A stretch of 64,000 nt of DNA, taken from NCBI RefSeq assembly GCF_900103985.1, contig NZ_FNIE01000020.1:43590-107589 (forward strand). The letters are read 5' to 3'. Both the position numbers and the translations under genes were made by a program. Shown here one piece after another: positions 34,419 through 43,216 of this stretch (its first letter is position 1; every line of letters begins with the position of its first letter). The notes under the pieces were generated by a model, which ran no database searches, was not told where the DNA came from, and saw only the letters and a list, made by a program, of their open reading frames with translations. This stretch comes from Actinacidiphila guanduensis (GTDB taxonomy: Bacteria > Actinomycetota > Actinomycetes > Streptomycetales > Streptomycetaceae).

Positions 34419-35576
34419 GTGAAGCTTCAGCGGAAGAGCGGCCTGCGGGCACTGACCGTCGGCGCGGTCGCCGTCACCGGCGCTCTTGTCCTGACCGCCT
34501 GCGGTTCGGACAACAACAGCGACAACTCGAGCAGCAGCTCGTCGTCGCCGAGCAGCTCGTCTTCGGGCAGCAGCTCGAACGCCTCGTCGATCTCCTGCGC
34601 GAAGGGCCAGATCCTCTCCTCCGGTTCGACCGCGCAGCAGAACGCGATCGAGGCATGGGTGAAGAACTACCAGCAGGCGTGCCAGGGCGCGACGATCAAC
34701 TACAAGCCGTCGTCGTCCGGCCAGGGCGTCATCGACTTCAACCAGGGCACGGACGCCTTCGCCGGCTCCGACTCCCCGCTCGCCGCCGATGAGATCACCT
34801 CGTCCAAGAAGGTCTGCTCCGGCGGTGAGGGCATCGACCTGCCGATGGTCGGCGGCCCGATCGCCATCGGCTACAACCTGCCCGGTGTGAGCAACCTCGT
34901 GCTGGACGCGCCCACCCTGGCGAAGATCTTCAACAGCAAGATCACCACCTGGAACGACCCGGCGATCAAGAAGCTGAACCCGGGCGCCAGCCTGCCCAGC
35001 ACCAAGATCCAGACCGTGCACCGCCAGGACGACTCCGGCACCACGGACAACCTGACCAAGTACCTGGGCGGCGCCGCCAAGGCCGACTGGCCCTACCCGC
35101 ACGCCAAGGCGTGGGCGGGCAAGGGCGGCCAGGCCGTCGCGCAGTCCTCCGGTGTCGCCTCCCTGGTGAAGCAGACCGAGGGCTCCATCGGCTACTTCGA
35201 GCTGTCCTACGCCACGGCCGACAGCATCCCCACGGTCAAGATCGCCACCGGCGCCCCGCAGCCCGTCGAGGCCACCACCGCGAACGCCTCCAACGGCATC
35301 GCGCAGGCCAAGGTCGTCGGCACCGGCTCCGACCTGGCCCTCGACCTGAGCGCCGCCTACACCACCAAGGCGCCCAACGCCTACCCGATCGTCCTGACGA
35401 CCTACGAGATCGTCTGCGACAAGGGCAACAAGGCCGACACCCTCCCGCTGACGAAGTCGTTCCTGAACTACATCGCCAGCGCCGACGGCCAGTCCGCGCT
35501 GACCAGCGCCGGCTACGCCCCGATCCCGGACGCGATCATCTCCAAGGTCCGCAGCACGATCTCCGCCCTCTCCTGA
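34419..35576 (+). CDS. pstS: PstS, high-affinity phosphate-binding lipoprotein
   Basis: The 385-residue protein has a lipoprotein signal ending VLTAC with lipidation Cys28, then a long Ser/Asn linker and the phosphate-binding fold (SSGSTAQQ, GSDSPL, RQDDSGTTDN). It captures phosphate outside the membrane for PstCAB. The GTG at 34419 has GGAAGGA about 10 nt upstream. It is first in the pst operon behind a strong PHO box, and a hairpin after the stop probably makes pstS mRNA more abundant than pstCAB. Confidence 0.96.
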   Translation: MKLQRKSGLRALTVGAVAVTGALVLTACGSDNNSDNSSSSSSSPSSSSSGSSSNASSISCAKGQILSSGSTAQQNAIEAWVKNYQQACQGATINYKPSSSGQGVIDFNQGTDAFAGSDSPLAADEITSSKKVCSGGEGIDLPMVGGPIAIGYNLPGVSNLVLDAPTLAKIFNSKITTWNDPAIKKLNPGASLPSTKIQTVHRQDDSGTTDNLTKYLGGAAKADWPYPHAKAWAGKGGQAVAQSSGVASLVKQTEGSIGYFELSYATADSIPTVKIATGAPQPVEATTANASNGIAQAKVVGTGSDLALDLSAAYTTKAPNAYPIVLTTYEIVCDKGNKADTLPLTKSFLNYIASADGQSALTSAGYAPIPDAIISKVRSTISALS

Positions 35577-35586
35577 TCCACGCGAG

Positions 35587-35622
35587 GGGCCCCGCGGTGG
35601 TCCTCCGACCACCGCGGGGCCC
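35587..35622 (+). terminator. Strong hairpin between pstS and pstC
   Basis: GGGCCCCGCGGTGGTC (35587-35602) pairs perfectly over 16 bp with 35607-35622 across a CTCC loop. It starts 10 nt after the pstS stop, inside the operon. It is best read as a leaky terminator or 3' stabiliser that raises PstS over the membrane components. Confidence 0.88.
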
Positions 35623-35688
35623 GTCGCACATCCGGTGCACCGCCGCCGGGGGAGTCCTCCTCCCCCACCCCAGACCGGAGACTTCCCG

Positions 35689-36681
35689 ATGACATCCACC
35701 GCACCGTCCACCGCACCACCCCCCACCGCACCTCCGCGCAAGGCGCGGACCGTCACCAGGCCCGGCGACCGCATCTTCGCCGGCATGTCCACGGGCTCGG
35801 GCGTCCTGCTGCTCGTGGTGATGGCTGCGATAGCCGTCTTCCTCACCGTCCGCGCGGTCCACGCGATCGCCAAGGACCACGGCAACTTCCTGACCACCTT
35901 CGAGTGGAACGCCGCCCTGACCCCGCCGAAGTTCGGCGTCGCGGTCCTGGCCTACGGCACGGCCGTCAGCTCGATCATCGCCATGGTCATCGCGGTGCCC
36001 ATCGCCGTCGGCATCGCGCTGTTCATCACGCACTACGCGCCCCGCAAGGTCGGCGGCGCCATCGCGTTCGTGGTCGACCTGCTCGCCGCCGTGCCCAGCA
36101 TCATCTACGGCCTGTGGGGCGCGCTCTTCCTCGTGCCGCACCTGAGCGGCCTCAACCTCTGGCTGGACAAGTACTTCGGCTGGACGGTCATCTTCGACAA
36201 GTCCGACCCCAACTCCTCGCCCCGCTCGCTGTTCACGGTGGGCATCCTGCTGGCGATCATGATCCTGCCGATCATCACCAACGTCAGCCGCGAGGTCATC
36301 CGCCAGGTGCCGCGGATGCACCAGGAGGCCGCGCTCGCGCTGGGCGCCACGCGCTGGGAGGTCATCCGCATGTCGGTGCTGCCCTTCGCGCGCTCCGGCA
36401 TCATCAGCGCCTCCATGCTGGGCCTCGGCCGCGCGCTCGGCGAGACCATGGCCGTCGCCACCGTGCTGTCGGCCAACTCCGAGCTGTCCGCGCACCTGCT
36501 GGACATCGGCGGCGGCACCTTCTCGCAGAACATCGTCGCGAAGTTCGGCGAGGCCACCGACTTCGGCCGGGACGCGCTGATCGCCTCCGGCCTGGTCCTG
36601 TTCGTCATCACCCTGGTGGTCAACGGCGCGGCCCGCGTGATCATCGCCCGCCGCAAGGAGTACTCGGGGGCCAACGCATGA
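35689..36681 (+). CDS. pstC: PstC, phosphate ABC transporter permease
   Basis: The 330-residue protein has about six membrane helices after a Pro/Thr-rich start. The ABC permease EAA loop reads EAALALGATRWEVIRMSVLP and is followed by GLGRALGETMAV, typical of PstC. ATG 35689 follows CCGGAG. Its stop overlaps the pstA start (ATGA). Confidence 0.95.
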   Translation: MTSTAPSTAPPPTAPPRKARTVTRPGDRIFAGMSTGSGVLLLVVMAAIAVFLTVRAVHAIAKDHGNFLTTFEWNAALTPPKFGVAVLAYGTAVSSIIAMVIAVPIAVGIALFITHYAPRKVGGAIAFVVDLLAAVPSIIYGLWGALFLVPHLSGLNLWLDKYFGWTVIFDKSDPNSSPRSLFTVGILLAIMILPIITNVSREVIRQVPRMHQEAALALGATRWEVIRMSVLPFARSGIISASMLGLGRALGETMAVATVLSANSELSAHLLDIGGGTFSQNIVAKFGEATDFGRDALIASGLVLFVITLVVNGAARVIIARRKEYSGANA

Positions 36682-37760
36682 CCGACACCGTGATGGACGC
36701 GACCTCCTCCGCGGTCCCCGCCCCCTCGTCACTGCTGGCCTCGCGCCGGCTGCCCCGCTGGACCCCGCTCGCCGTCGCCGTGATCGCCATCGGTGTGGCC
36801 GTCGGCATCGGCGCCGGCGCGGGCCTGTCCAGCCACATCCAGTGGGGCCTGATCGCGCTCGCCCTGTTCGTGCTCGGCAACTACGCCGTCACCGCCCGCG
36901 TCGAGGGCCGCCGCCAGGCCAAGGACAAGGTGGCCACCAGCCTGGTCTGGTCCGCCTTCATCCTCGCGGTTCTGCCGCTGTACTCGCTGATCGAGACGAC
37001 GATCAAGAAGGGCGCCGGCGTCGTCAACGGCACCTTCCTGACCCACTCGATGAACAACGTGCTCACCATCGAGCCCGGCGGTGGCGTCTACCACGCCATC
37101 ATCGGCACCCTGGAGCAGGTCGGCATCGCCGGTGCCATCGCCACCCCGATCGGCATCTTCACCGCGATCTACCTGGTCGAGTACGGCAAGGGCCGGCTGG
37201 CCACCGTCGTCACGTTCTTCGTGGACGTCATGACCGGCATCCCGTCGATCGTCTCCGGCCTGTTCATCCTGTCGCTGTGGTTCGTGCTCCTCGGCCACGC
37301 GCCGCACTCCGGCTTCCCCGGCTCGCTCGCCCTGGCGATCCTGATGACCCCGATCGTGGTCCGCTCCACGGAGGAGATGCTCAAGCTCGTGCCCAACGAG
37401 CTGCGTGAGGCCTCCCTCGCGCTGGGCGTCCCGAAGTGGCGGACGATCACCAAGGTCGTCGTCCCGACCGCCATCGGCGGCATCACCACCGGCGTCATGC
37501 TGGCCCTGGCCCGTATCGCCGGCGAGAGCGCGCCGATCGCCCTGCTGGTGTTCGGCAGCAACGTGATCAACACCAACCCGTTCAGCGGACCGCAGTCCTC
37601 GCTGCCGTACTACATCTACGAGCAGTACGTCAGCGGCAGCACCGCGAGCTACTCGCGGGCCTGGGGCGCGGCCCTGGTGCTGATCGCGTTCGTGATGATC
37701 CTCAACCTCCTGGCCCGGGCCATCGCCTGGTGGAAGGCCCCCAAGCACTCAGGTCGCTGA
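36678..37760 (+). CDS. pstA: PstA, phosphate ABC transporter permease
   Basis: The 360-residue protein has about seven to eight membrane helices. The EAA loop reads EASLALGVPKWRTITKVVVP, followed by ALARIAGESAPI, typical of PstA. It begins with the 4-nt overlap ATGA at the end of pstC and is therefore coupled to it. An N-terminal pair of extra helices (about 25-70) precedes the core. Confidence 0.95.
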   Translation: MTDTVMDATSSAVPAPSSLLASRRLPRWTPLAVAVIAIGVAVGIGAGAGLSSHIQWGLIALALFVLGNYAVTARVEGRRQAKDKVATSLVWSAFILAVLPLYSLIETTIKKGAGVVNGTFLTHSMNNVLTIEPGGGVYHAIIGTLEQVGIAGAIATPIGIFTAIYLVEYGKGRLATVVTFFVDVMTGIPSIVSGLFILSLWFVLLGHAPHSGFPGSLALAILMTPIVVRSTEEMLKLVPNELREASLALGVPKWRTITKVVVPTAIGGITTGVMLALARIAGESAPIALLVFGSNVINTNPFSGPQSSLPYYIYEQYVSGSTASYSRAWGAALVLIAFVMILNLLARAIAWWKAPKHSGR

Positions 37761-37802
37761 CGCGGCCACCCAGCGACCCAGCAGAAGAGAAGTGATCTCC
37801 CC

Positions 37803-38579
37803 ATGGCCAAGCGAATCGACGTCAGCGGCCTGTCCGCCTTCTACGGCAACCACAAGGCCATCGACGACATCTCGATGACCGTCGAGCCGGGCTCGGTGAC
37901 CGCCTTCATCGGCCCGTCCGGCTGCGGCAAGTCCACCTTCCTGCGCACCCTGAACCGGATGCACGAGGTGACCCCCGGCGGCCGTGTCGAGGGCAAGGTG
38001 CTGCTCGACGACGAGAACCTCTACGCCGCCAACGTGGACCCGGTCACCGTGCGCCGCACGGTCGGCATGGTCTTCCAGCGGCCCAACCCGTTCCCGACGA
38101 TGTCGATCTACGACAACGTGGCGGCGGGCCTGCGGCTCAACGGCATCCGCAAGAAGGGCGAGCTCGACTCGATCGTCGAGAAGAGCCTGAAGGGCGCCAA
38201 CCTCTGGAACGAGGTCAAGGACCGGCTCAACAAGCCCGGTTCCGGCCTGTCCGGCGGGCAGCAGCAGCGTCTGTGCATCGCCCGCGCCACCGCGGTCGAG
38301 CCTGAGGTGCTGCTGATGGACGAGCCGTGCTCCGCGCTCGACCCGATCTCCACCCTCGCCATCGAGGACCTGATCGGCGAGCTGAAGAGCCGCTTCACCA
38401 TCGTCATCGTCACGCACAACATGCAGCAGGCCGCGCGCGTCTCGGACCGCACCGCGTTCTTCAACCTCGCGGCCGTGGGGCAGCCCGGCAAGCTGATCGA
38501 GATCGACGACACCGAGCGGATCTTCTCCAACCCGTCCGTCCAGGCCACCGAGGACTACATCTCCGGCCGCTTCGGGTGA
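37803..38579 (+). CDS. pstB: PstB, phosphate ABC transporter ATPase
   Basis: The 258-residue ATPase has Walker A GPSGCGKST (residues 37-45), signature LSGGQQQRL, Walker B VLLMDEPCSALD and the switch histidine in IVTHNMQQA. Length and sequence are typical of PstB. It is last in the operon; a hairpin follows before the convergent pit gene. Confidence 0.97.
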   Translation: MAKRIDVSGLSAFYGNHKAIDDISMTVEPGSVTAFIGPSGCGKSTFLRTLNRMHEVTPGGRVEGKVLLDDENLYAANVDPVTVRRTVGMVFQRPNPFPTMSIYDNVAAGLRLNGIRKKGELDSIVEKSLKGANLWNEVKDRLNKPGSGLSGGQQQRLCIARATAVEPEVLLMDEPCSALDPISTLAIEDLIGELKSRFTIVIVTHNMQQAARVSDRTAFFNLAAVGQPGKLIEIDDTERIFSNPSVQATEDYISGRFG

Positions 38580-38630
38580 CACAGGCCGCCGTGCGGTGCT
38601 GCATGGCGGTGCCACCGCAGGGCGAGAAAA

Positions 38631-38662
38631 GGCCCCGGCCCCCCGCGAGGGGGACCGGGGCC
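38631..38662. terminator. Bidirectional terminator between pstB and pit
   Basis: GGCCCCGG with CCCCC pairs with GGGGG and CCGGGGCC around a short GCGA loop, with one mismatch. GAGAAAA on the left gives a short T-run for minus-strand transcripts from pit. It lies between convergent operons. Confidence 0.75.
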
Positions 38663-38696
38663 GCATCGCTTCCGGGTGCTGTCCCGTGCGGGGGGC

Positions 38697-39692
38697 TCAG
38701 CCGAAGGCGAGGCGGACCAGGTAGTAGCAGACCGCGGCGACGCAGCCGGCCGCCGGCATCGTGATGAACCAGCCGCCGACGATGTTCTTCGCCACCCCCC
38801 AGCGCACCGCCTTGACCCGGCGGGTCGCGCCGACGCCCATGATCGCCGAGGTGATCACGTGGGTGGTGGAGACGGGGGCGGCGAACACGTAGGACGTGGT
38901 GTAGAGGATGGCCGCGGAGGTGGTCTCGGCGGCGAAGCCCTGCGGCGGGTCGAGGTCGATGATCCGGCGGCCCAGGGTGCGCATGATCCGCCAGCCGCCG
39001 GCGTAGGTGCCCAGCGACATCATCGCCGCGCACACCAGCTTCACCCAGACCGGGATGCCGAAGCCGCGCGAGGGGTCGTGGATCACCAGCGCGAGCACGA
39101 CGACACCCATCGTCTTCTGGGCGTCCTGCAGGCCGTGGCCGAGCGCCATGGCCGCGGCCGAGACGGTCTGGGCTATCCGGAAGCCGCGCTTGGCCTTGTG
39201 CGGGTTGGACCGGCGGAAGAACCAGAGGATCCCCAGCATCACCAGGTAGCCGACAACGATGCCGACCACCGGCGACAGGAACATCGGCACGATGACCTTG
39301 TCGACCACGCCGTTCCAGTGCACGGCGGTGCCGCCGGCCAGGGCGGCCCCGACCAGTCCGCCGAACAGTGCGTGGCTGGAACTCGACGGCAGCCCGAAGT
39401 ACCACGTGATCAGGTTCCACACGATCGCCCCGGCCAGTGCCGCGAACAGGATGCCCATGCCGGCCCGGCCGTGCGGGGTCGCGATCAGGCCCTTGCTGAC
39501 CGTGCCGGCCACCTGCTGCCCGAGGAAGGCGCCCAGCAGGTTCATCACCGCGGCCATGGCGAGCGCGGCCTTGGGGGTCAGCGCCCGGGTGGAGACCGAG
39601 GTGGCGATGGCGTTGGCGGAGTCGTGGAAGCCGTTGGTGTAGGTGAAGAAGAGCGCGACCGCGACGGTCACGACCAGAACGAAGGTGTCCAC
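38697..39692 (-). CDS. pit: Low-affinity inorganic phosphate transporter (Pit/PiT family)
   Basis: The 331-residue protein has about ten membrane helices and both PiT signatures: GFHDSANAIATSVSTRALTP near the N-terminus and TTSYVFAAPVSTTHVI in the C-terminal half, plus LPSSSSHAL. It imports metal-phosphate by proton symport. The GTG at 39692 lies 5 nt after the DUF47 gene stop. The pair DUF47-pit is a common actinobacterial arrangement. Confidence 0.93.
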   Translation of the reverse strand: MDTFVLVVTVAVALFFTYTNGFHDSANAIATSVSTRALTPKAALAMAAVMNLLGAFLGQQVAGTVSKGLIATPHGRAGMGILFAALAGAIVWNLITWYFGLPSSSSHALFGGLVGAALAGGTAVHWNGVVDKVIVPMFLSPVVGIVVGYLVMLGILWFFRRSNPHKAKRGFRIAQTVSAAAMALGHGLQDAQKTMGVVVLALVIHDPSRGFGIPVWVKLVCAAMMSLGTYAGGWRIMRTLGRRIIDLDPPQGFAAETTSAAILYTTSYVFAAPVSTTHVITSAIMGVGATRRVKAVRWGVAKNIVGGWFITMPAAGCVAAVCYYLVRLAFG

Positions 39693-39697
39693 GAAGG

Positions 39698-40318
39698 TCA
39701 GGACTCCTTGACCGCGATGGTCTCCACCGTGTTGGCGACGTGCTCGAACGCGTCGGCCGCCTCTTCCAGGACGTCCACGATCTGCTTGAGCTTGAGCACC
39801 TCGATGGCGTCGTACTTGCCGTTGAACAGGTGCGCCAGCAGCTTGCGGTGGATCTGGTCGGCCTGGTTCTCCAGGCGGTTGACCTCGATCCAGTACTCGG
39901 TCAGGTTGGACATGGTGCGCAGGTTCGGCATCGCCTCGGCGGTCAGCTCGGCCGCCCGCGCCAGCACCTCGATCTGCTGCTCGACGCCCTTCGGCAGTTC
40001 CTCGACGTTGTAGAGGACGACCAGGTCGACGGCCTCCTCCATGAAGTCCATGATGTCGTCGAGCGAGCCGGCCAGCGAGTAGATGTCCTCGCGGTCGAAC
40101 GGGGTGATGAAGGAGGAGTTGAGCTGGTGGAAGATCGCGTGGGTGGCGTCGTCACCGGCGTGCTCCGCGGCCCTCATGCGCTCGGCGATCTCGGTGCGGG
40201 TCGCGGAATCGGCCCCGAGCAGTTCCATCAGGAGCTTGGAGCCCGTGACGATGTTGTCCGCGGATGCGGCGAACATGTCATAGAAGCTCGTCTCCCTGGG
40301 GGTCAGACGAAAGCGCAC
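39698..40318 (-). CDS. DUF47 PhoU-like accessory protein of Pit transporter
   Basis: The 206-residue, helical protein belongs to the DUF47 (PhoU-related, YkaA-like) family. It contains RETSFYDMFAASADNI near the start and acidic metal-binding-like helices (DDIMDFMEEAVDLVV, HAIFHQLNSSFITPFDRED). DUF47 proteins are thought to regulate the Pit transporter encoded with them. It is co-directional with pit, 5 nt apart. It is not the PhoU that accompanies phoRP. Confidence 0.9.
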   Translation of the reverse strand: MRFRLTPRETSFYDMFAASADNIVTGSKLLMELLGADSATRTEIAERMRAAEHAGDDATHAIFHQLNSSFITPFDREDIYSLAGSLDDIMDFMEEAVDLVVLYNVEELPKGVEQQIEVLARAAELTAEAMPNLRTMSNLTEYWIEVNRLENQADQIHRKLLAHLFNGKYDAIEVLKLKQIVDVLEEAADAFEHVANTVETIAVKES

Positions 40319-40463
40319 GTGGGGTCCTCGGATACATGGGGTGTCGGTCTGGTTGATGCTAGGCGCAACATCCGGCCACGGCTAACCGGCTCCCCCAGTG
40401 TCGCCCATCGGGCGAAGTCCCTCTGACGGGGGATGCCTCGCACAAGGTACCGATTCGGTAAGA

Positions 40464-40482
40464 TATACCCACCGGGGGTATA
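40464..40482. promoter_or_regulatory. CsoR operator (TATACCC-N5-GGGTATA)
   Basis: TATACCC at 40464-40470 and GGGTATA at 40476-40482 form a perfect 7+5+7 palindrome 25 nt before the csoR start. It matches the GC-tract, TA-flanked operators of CsoR repressors, so csoR is probably autorepressed and released by Cu(I). Confidence 0.88.
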
Positions 40483-40507
40483 ACGGGACAGAAGGGCAGG
40501 CAGGCGG

Positions 40508-40834
40508 ATGACCACGGAAGGTGTCGCGGGGGACATGGTGCGGCCTGTCGGTCCGCATGGCTACAGCCATGACAAAGAGTCCCATCTGAAGCGGCTGCGC
40601 AGGATCGAGGGACAGATCCGCGGCCTGCAGCGGATGGTCGAGGAGGACGTCTACTGCATCGACATCCTCACCCAGGTCTCGGCGAGTACCAAGGGCCTGC
40701 AGTCCTTCGCGCTGCAACTGCTGGAGGAGCACCTGCGGCACTGCGTGGCCGCGGCCGCGGTCGGCGGCGGGCCGGAGATCGACGAGAAGGTGGCCGAGGC
40801 CACGGCGGCGATAGCCCGGCTGCTGCGGACCTGA
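40508..40834 (+). CDS. csoR: CsoR, copper-sensing transcriptional repressor
   Basis: The 108-residue four-helix protein has the Cu(I) ligand set Cys50-x-x..His75-x3-Cys79 in VYCIDILTQ and EEHLRHCV, with the family spacing. In front are LKRLRRIEGQIRGLQRMVEE, the DNA-contacting helix. Cu(I) binding releases DNA. It is preceded by a palindromic operator and divergent from the DUF47 gene. In Streptomyces CsoR also controls copZA operons elsewhere. Confidence 0.95.
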   Translation: MTTEGVAGDMVRPVGPHGYSHDKESHLKRLRRIEGQIRGLQRMVEEDVYCIDILTQVSASTKGLQSFALQLLEEHLRHCVAAAAVGGGPEIDEKVAEATAAIARLLRT

Positions 40835-41019
40835 GCGGGGGCGGGGCTACAGCGGATCGAGTGGTCTCCGCGAGCGGTCCGGATCGGTCCGGAGCGGTCC
40901 TGAACCGTCCTGACCAGGGCGGGCCCGAGGCGTCCCGAGGGGTTCTGCACCGTCCTGACCGGGGCGGACGGCGGGCCGACGGCCTTTCGGCAGCGTCGGC
41001 CGGGTGGCTCGGCCCGGGT

Positions 41020-41190
41020 TCAGTTGGCCTGGGCGGGGACCCGGGCGACCTCGAGGACCTCGTCGATGCGGGCGAAGCTCAGGCGCTCCTCGACCGCGGC
41101 GGACGCGGCGATCATCAGCTCACCGCACAGATCGATCTCCGCCAGGGCCACCGGATCGTCCTGCACCGATGCCATGGGCGACGGTGCCAT
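41020..41190 (-). CDS. Small conserved hypothetical protein
   Basis: The 56-residue acidic protein contains LAEIDLCGELMIAASAA and ERLSFARIDEVL, two helix-like stretches. ATG 41190 (MAPSPMASVQDD) has GGAGG about 11 nt upstream, and codon bias is good. I recall similar small proteins in other Streptomyces at this locus, but no function is known. It sits between csoR and a lipoprotein gene. Confidence 0.65.
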   Translation of the reverse strand: MAPSPMASVQDDPVALAEIDLCGELMIAASAAVEERLSFARIDEVLEVARVPAQAN

Positions 41191-41319
41191 ACGCGCACCA
41201 CCTCCTCTACGCATCCCCGTACGCCTGCGAACGGCCGTCAACAAGCGTAGGGACCATACGTGCCCCGGCGCATGGCACGGAAGGACCATTTCCAGCGGGC
41301 CCGATCCGGCCGGGCCCCG

Positions 41320-42360
41320 TCAGGGCTGGGCAGAAACGATCTTTCCGGTCCAGATGTCCGAGCTGTCCGGGAGCGTCATGTGCACGGGGGTGCCGAAGGC
41401 GGAGTACGTGGTGGTGGAGACGATCGTCACGTCCGGGGCGGGGGTCGCGGGCGAGGAGGTGGAGAGTGACGAAGGCGACATGTGCGAGGAGGGCCGCGCT
41501 CCCTTCGTGGCCGCGCCCCCCTTGCCTGCCGCTCCGGTCCCGCGCGATGTGCGCCCGGCGGGCGTCGCGGCGGGGGCCTGCGCGCCGGGGCCGTAGGTGA
41601 AGCGCTCGGTGAGCCGGCGCAGCCGGCCCTGGGCGTCCAGCCAGGCGTCGAAGGGGACGCGGGTCACCGTGAAGCCCTTCGCGGCCGCGGTGAGCGGGGC
41701 CTTGTCCGCGGCCGAGGCGGCGCCGGCCGCGCGGGCGAGGTCGATGGTGCCCCGGAAGTGGCGCACCTGGACACCGCCGCTCTCCCCGGCCCCGACGTAG
41801 CGCACGTCCGTTGCCCCGCGCAGCAGTTCGGCGGCGGCCTGCGGCTCGGTGGCGCCGCCGGTGACCAGGTTGCCGTCCGCGAGGCGGGTGGTGTCCACCC
41901 GTACCCACTTGGCGGCCGGCACGCCCGCGCCCCGGTTCTTCATGTAGAGCGCGCCGGGCGTGAACAGTTCGGTGACCGGCCGGTGCTCCTCCTTGCCGAG
42001 GGCGTCGCGGGGCAGCAGCAGGGTGAGGCGGCCGCGGTGGCGGGCGTAGTCGAAGCCGCCGGTGCCGGTGACGGTGACCCAGGTGCCGCCGCTGGCCATC
42101 CGCATCGCGGTGGTCACCCGCGAGCTGCCCGCCCTGACCAGCGCGTCGGCGGCGTCCGTGACCGCGCGGGCCCGAGCGCCGCCCGCACCGCCGCCATCGG
42201 CCGAACTCCCCGCGGCGCTCCCCCCGCACCCGGCGGCGAACACGGCGAGGCACAGCAGCGAGACCGCGAGGGGCGCGCGGCTCCCGGTGGGACGGGTCCG
42301 GAAGGTGCCGGCGAGCGCGCGGCCGCTGGTCGTGACCTCGCCGGGGCCGGTAGCGGGCAC
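41320..42360 (-). CDS. LolA/LppX-like lipoprotein
   Basis: The protein has a lipobox (LAVFAAGCGG) and an exported domain with repeated beta strands (TAMRMASGGTWVTVTGTGG, VQVRHFRGTIDLA, GRLRRLTERFTYGP), like mycobacterial LppX/LprG-type lipid carriers. The C-terminal tail has Ser/Pro/Thr-rich linkers and ends VHMTLPDSSDIWTG. The start is uncertain: GTG 42360 gives a plausible signal n-region but no SD. GTG 42528 has GAGGG upstream but would put about 90 residues before the lipid cysteine. Confidence 0.68.
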   Translation of the reverse strand: MPATGPGEVTTSGRALAGTFRTRPTGSRAPLAVSLLCLAVFAAGCGGSAAGSSADGGGAGGARARAVTDAADALVRAGSSRVTTAMRMASGGTWVTVTGTGGFDYARHRGRLTLLLPRDALGKEEHRPVTELFTPGALYMKNRGAGVPAAKWVRVDTTRLADGNLVTGGATEPQAAAELLRGATDVRYVGAGESGGVQVRHFRGTIDLARAAGAASAADKAPLTAAAKGFTVTRVPFDAWLDAQGRLRRLTERFTYGPGAQAPAATPAGRTSRGTGAAGKGGAATKGARPSSHMSPSSLSTSSPATPAPDVTIVSTTTYSAFGTPVHMTLPDSSDIWTGKIVSAQP

Positions 42361-42597
42361 GCCGGCGGCGGTACGGGTCGCGCGGCCCCCCACCGCTGGT
42401 GGGCGCGTGCCGGTTCGGGTCGCGCGGAGCGGTGGGGGCGGCGGGGCGGGCTGCGTACGGGCGGGGTGCCGTGGCGCCGCCGTGCTCGGTGGTGCCGTTC
42501 GTGATGCCGCTGCCGCCGCTGAGGTCACCGCTGCCGCCCTCGCCTTGCTCTCCCCGCGGTCCTGCCGCCCCGGGGTCTCACCCCGATAACGACGGTC

Positions 42598-42625
42598 TTG
42601 AGCAGGCCGTCACGCCCGTTACCGT
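42598..42625 (+). promoter_or_regulatory. Probable leaderless promoter (TTGAGC-N16-TACCGT)
   Basis: TTGAGC at 42598-42603 and TACCGT at 42620-42625 are 16 nt apart. Six bases later the GTG start codon of a small gene follows at 42632. Layout matches the leaderless arrangement at 14732. Confidence 0.5.
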
Positions 42626-42631
42626 GGAGTC

Positions 42632-42904
42632 GTGCCCCCTCAGGGAACCCCCACCGCACGCGCCACCACACGCGCCACCCCGTCGTCGCCCTCCGGATCG
42701 GGGGGCTCGGACCGATCGGGAAGCTACCCCGGCGGCAGGCCGAGCGGCTCCGCCGGCTCGGGCGGTCCGGGTGGGGAGCACACCACCTCCGTGATCGAGA
42801 AGGGCTCCTTCGCGATGGCCCGGTGCAGCTGCGGCTGGAAGGGCCCGGCCCGGCGGGCCCGTGACCGCGCCCGCCGTGACGCGGCGGCACACGCGACGCC
42901 CTGA
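42632..42904 (+). CDS. Small conserved protein with CxC motif
   Basis: The 90-residue protein has a Ser/Gly/Pro-rich first half and a conserved-looking basic second half, HTTSVIEKGSFAMARCSCGW then GPARRARDRARRDAA. The CSCGW motif could be half of a zinc site. I recall a similar short protein in many Streptomyces, of unknown function. The GTG at 42632 lies six bases after a -10 box and lacks a proper SD, so translation may be leaderless. Confidence 0.65.
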   Translation: MPPQGTPTARATTRATPSSPSGSGGSDRSGSYPGGRPSGSAGSGGPGGEHTTSVIEKGSFAMARCSCGWKGPARRARDRARRDAAAHATP

Positions 42905-43216
42905 CACGGGGCCTTGCTCCGAGGGAAGTTGGGCCTGCCCGCGGCGACGGTGGTGTTGAGCAAGTGGCCCCGCTCGTACGCCGATTCGGCCATCCGTCGG
43001 GCGCGTTGGGCCCTTCGCGCGCCCCCACTCGTACGCCCCGCGCGCGGATGTCCGCCCGTGCGCCCTACGCGCCTGTTTCCCGCCGCCGCGCGCCCCCGTC
43101 ATGATCTCGGCAACCGATGGCATGGCTGCGGCGTCTTGGGTTTCCGACGGTGCGGGTGTGAACCGGTCGCACCTCCTTCGCGGGGCCCGCACGGGCCCCC
43201 TTCTACGGATGTGGCG
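42905..43216. other. Intergenic region, no feature seen
   Basis: These 312 bases between the CxC protein and the FAD oxidase gene hold no frame with good start signals. The first 130 nt are slightly less GC-rich. The promoter of the oxidase gene should lie here, but no boxes with correct spacing were convincing. Confidence 0.4.

Noticed and set aside
40319..40463. A PHO box in front of the DUF47-pit operon
   Set aside because: On the minus strand only weak fragments (ATCAACC, CGACACC) are in 11-nt register; they differ too much from GTTCACC to call.
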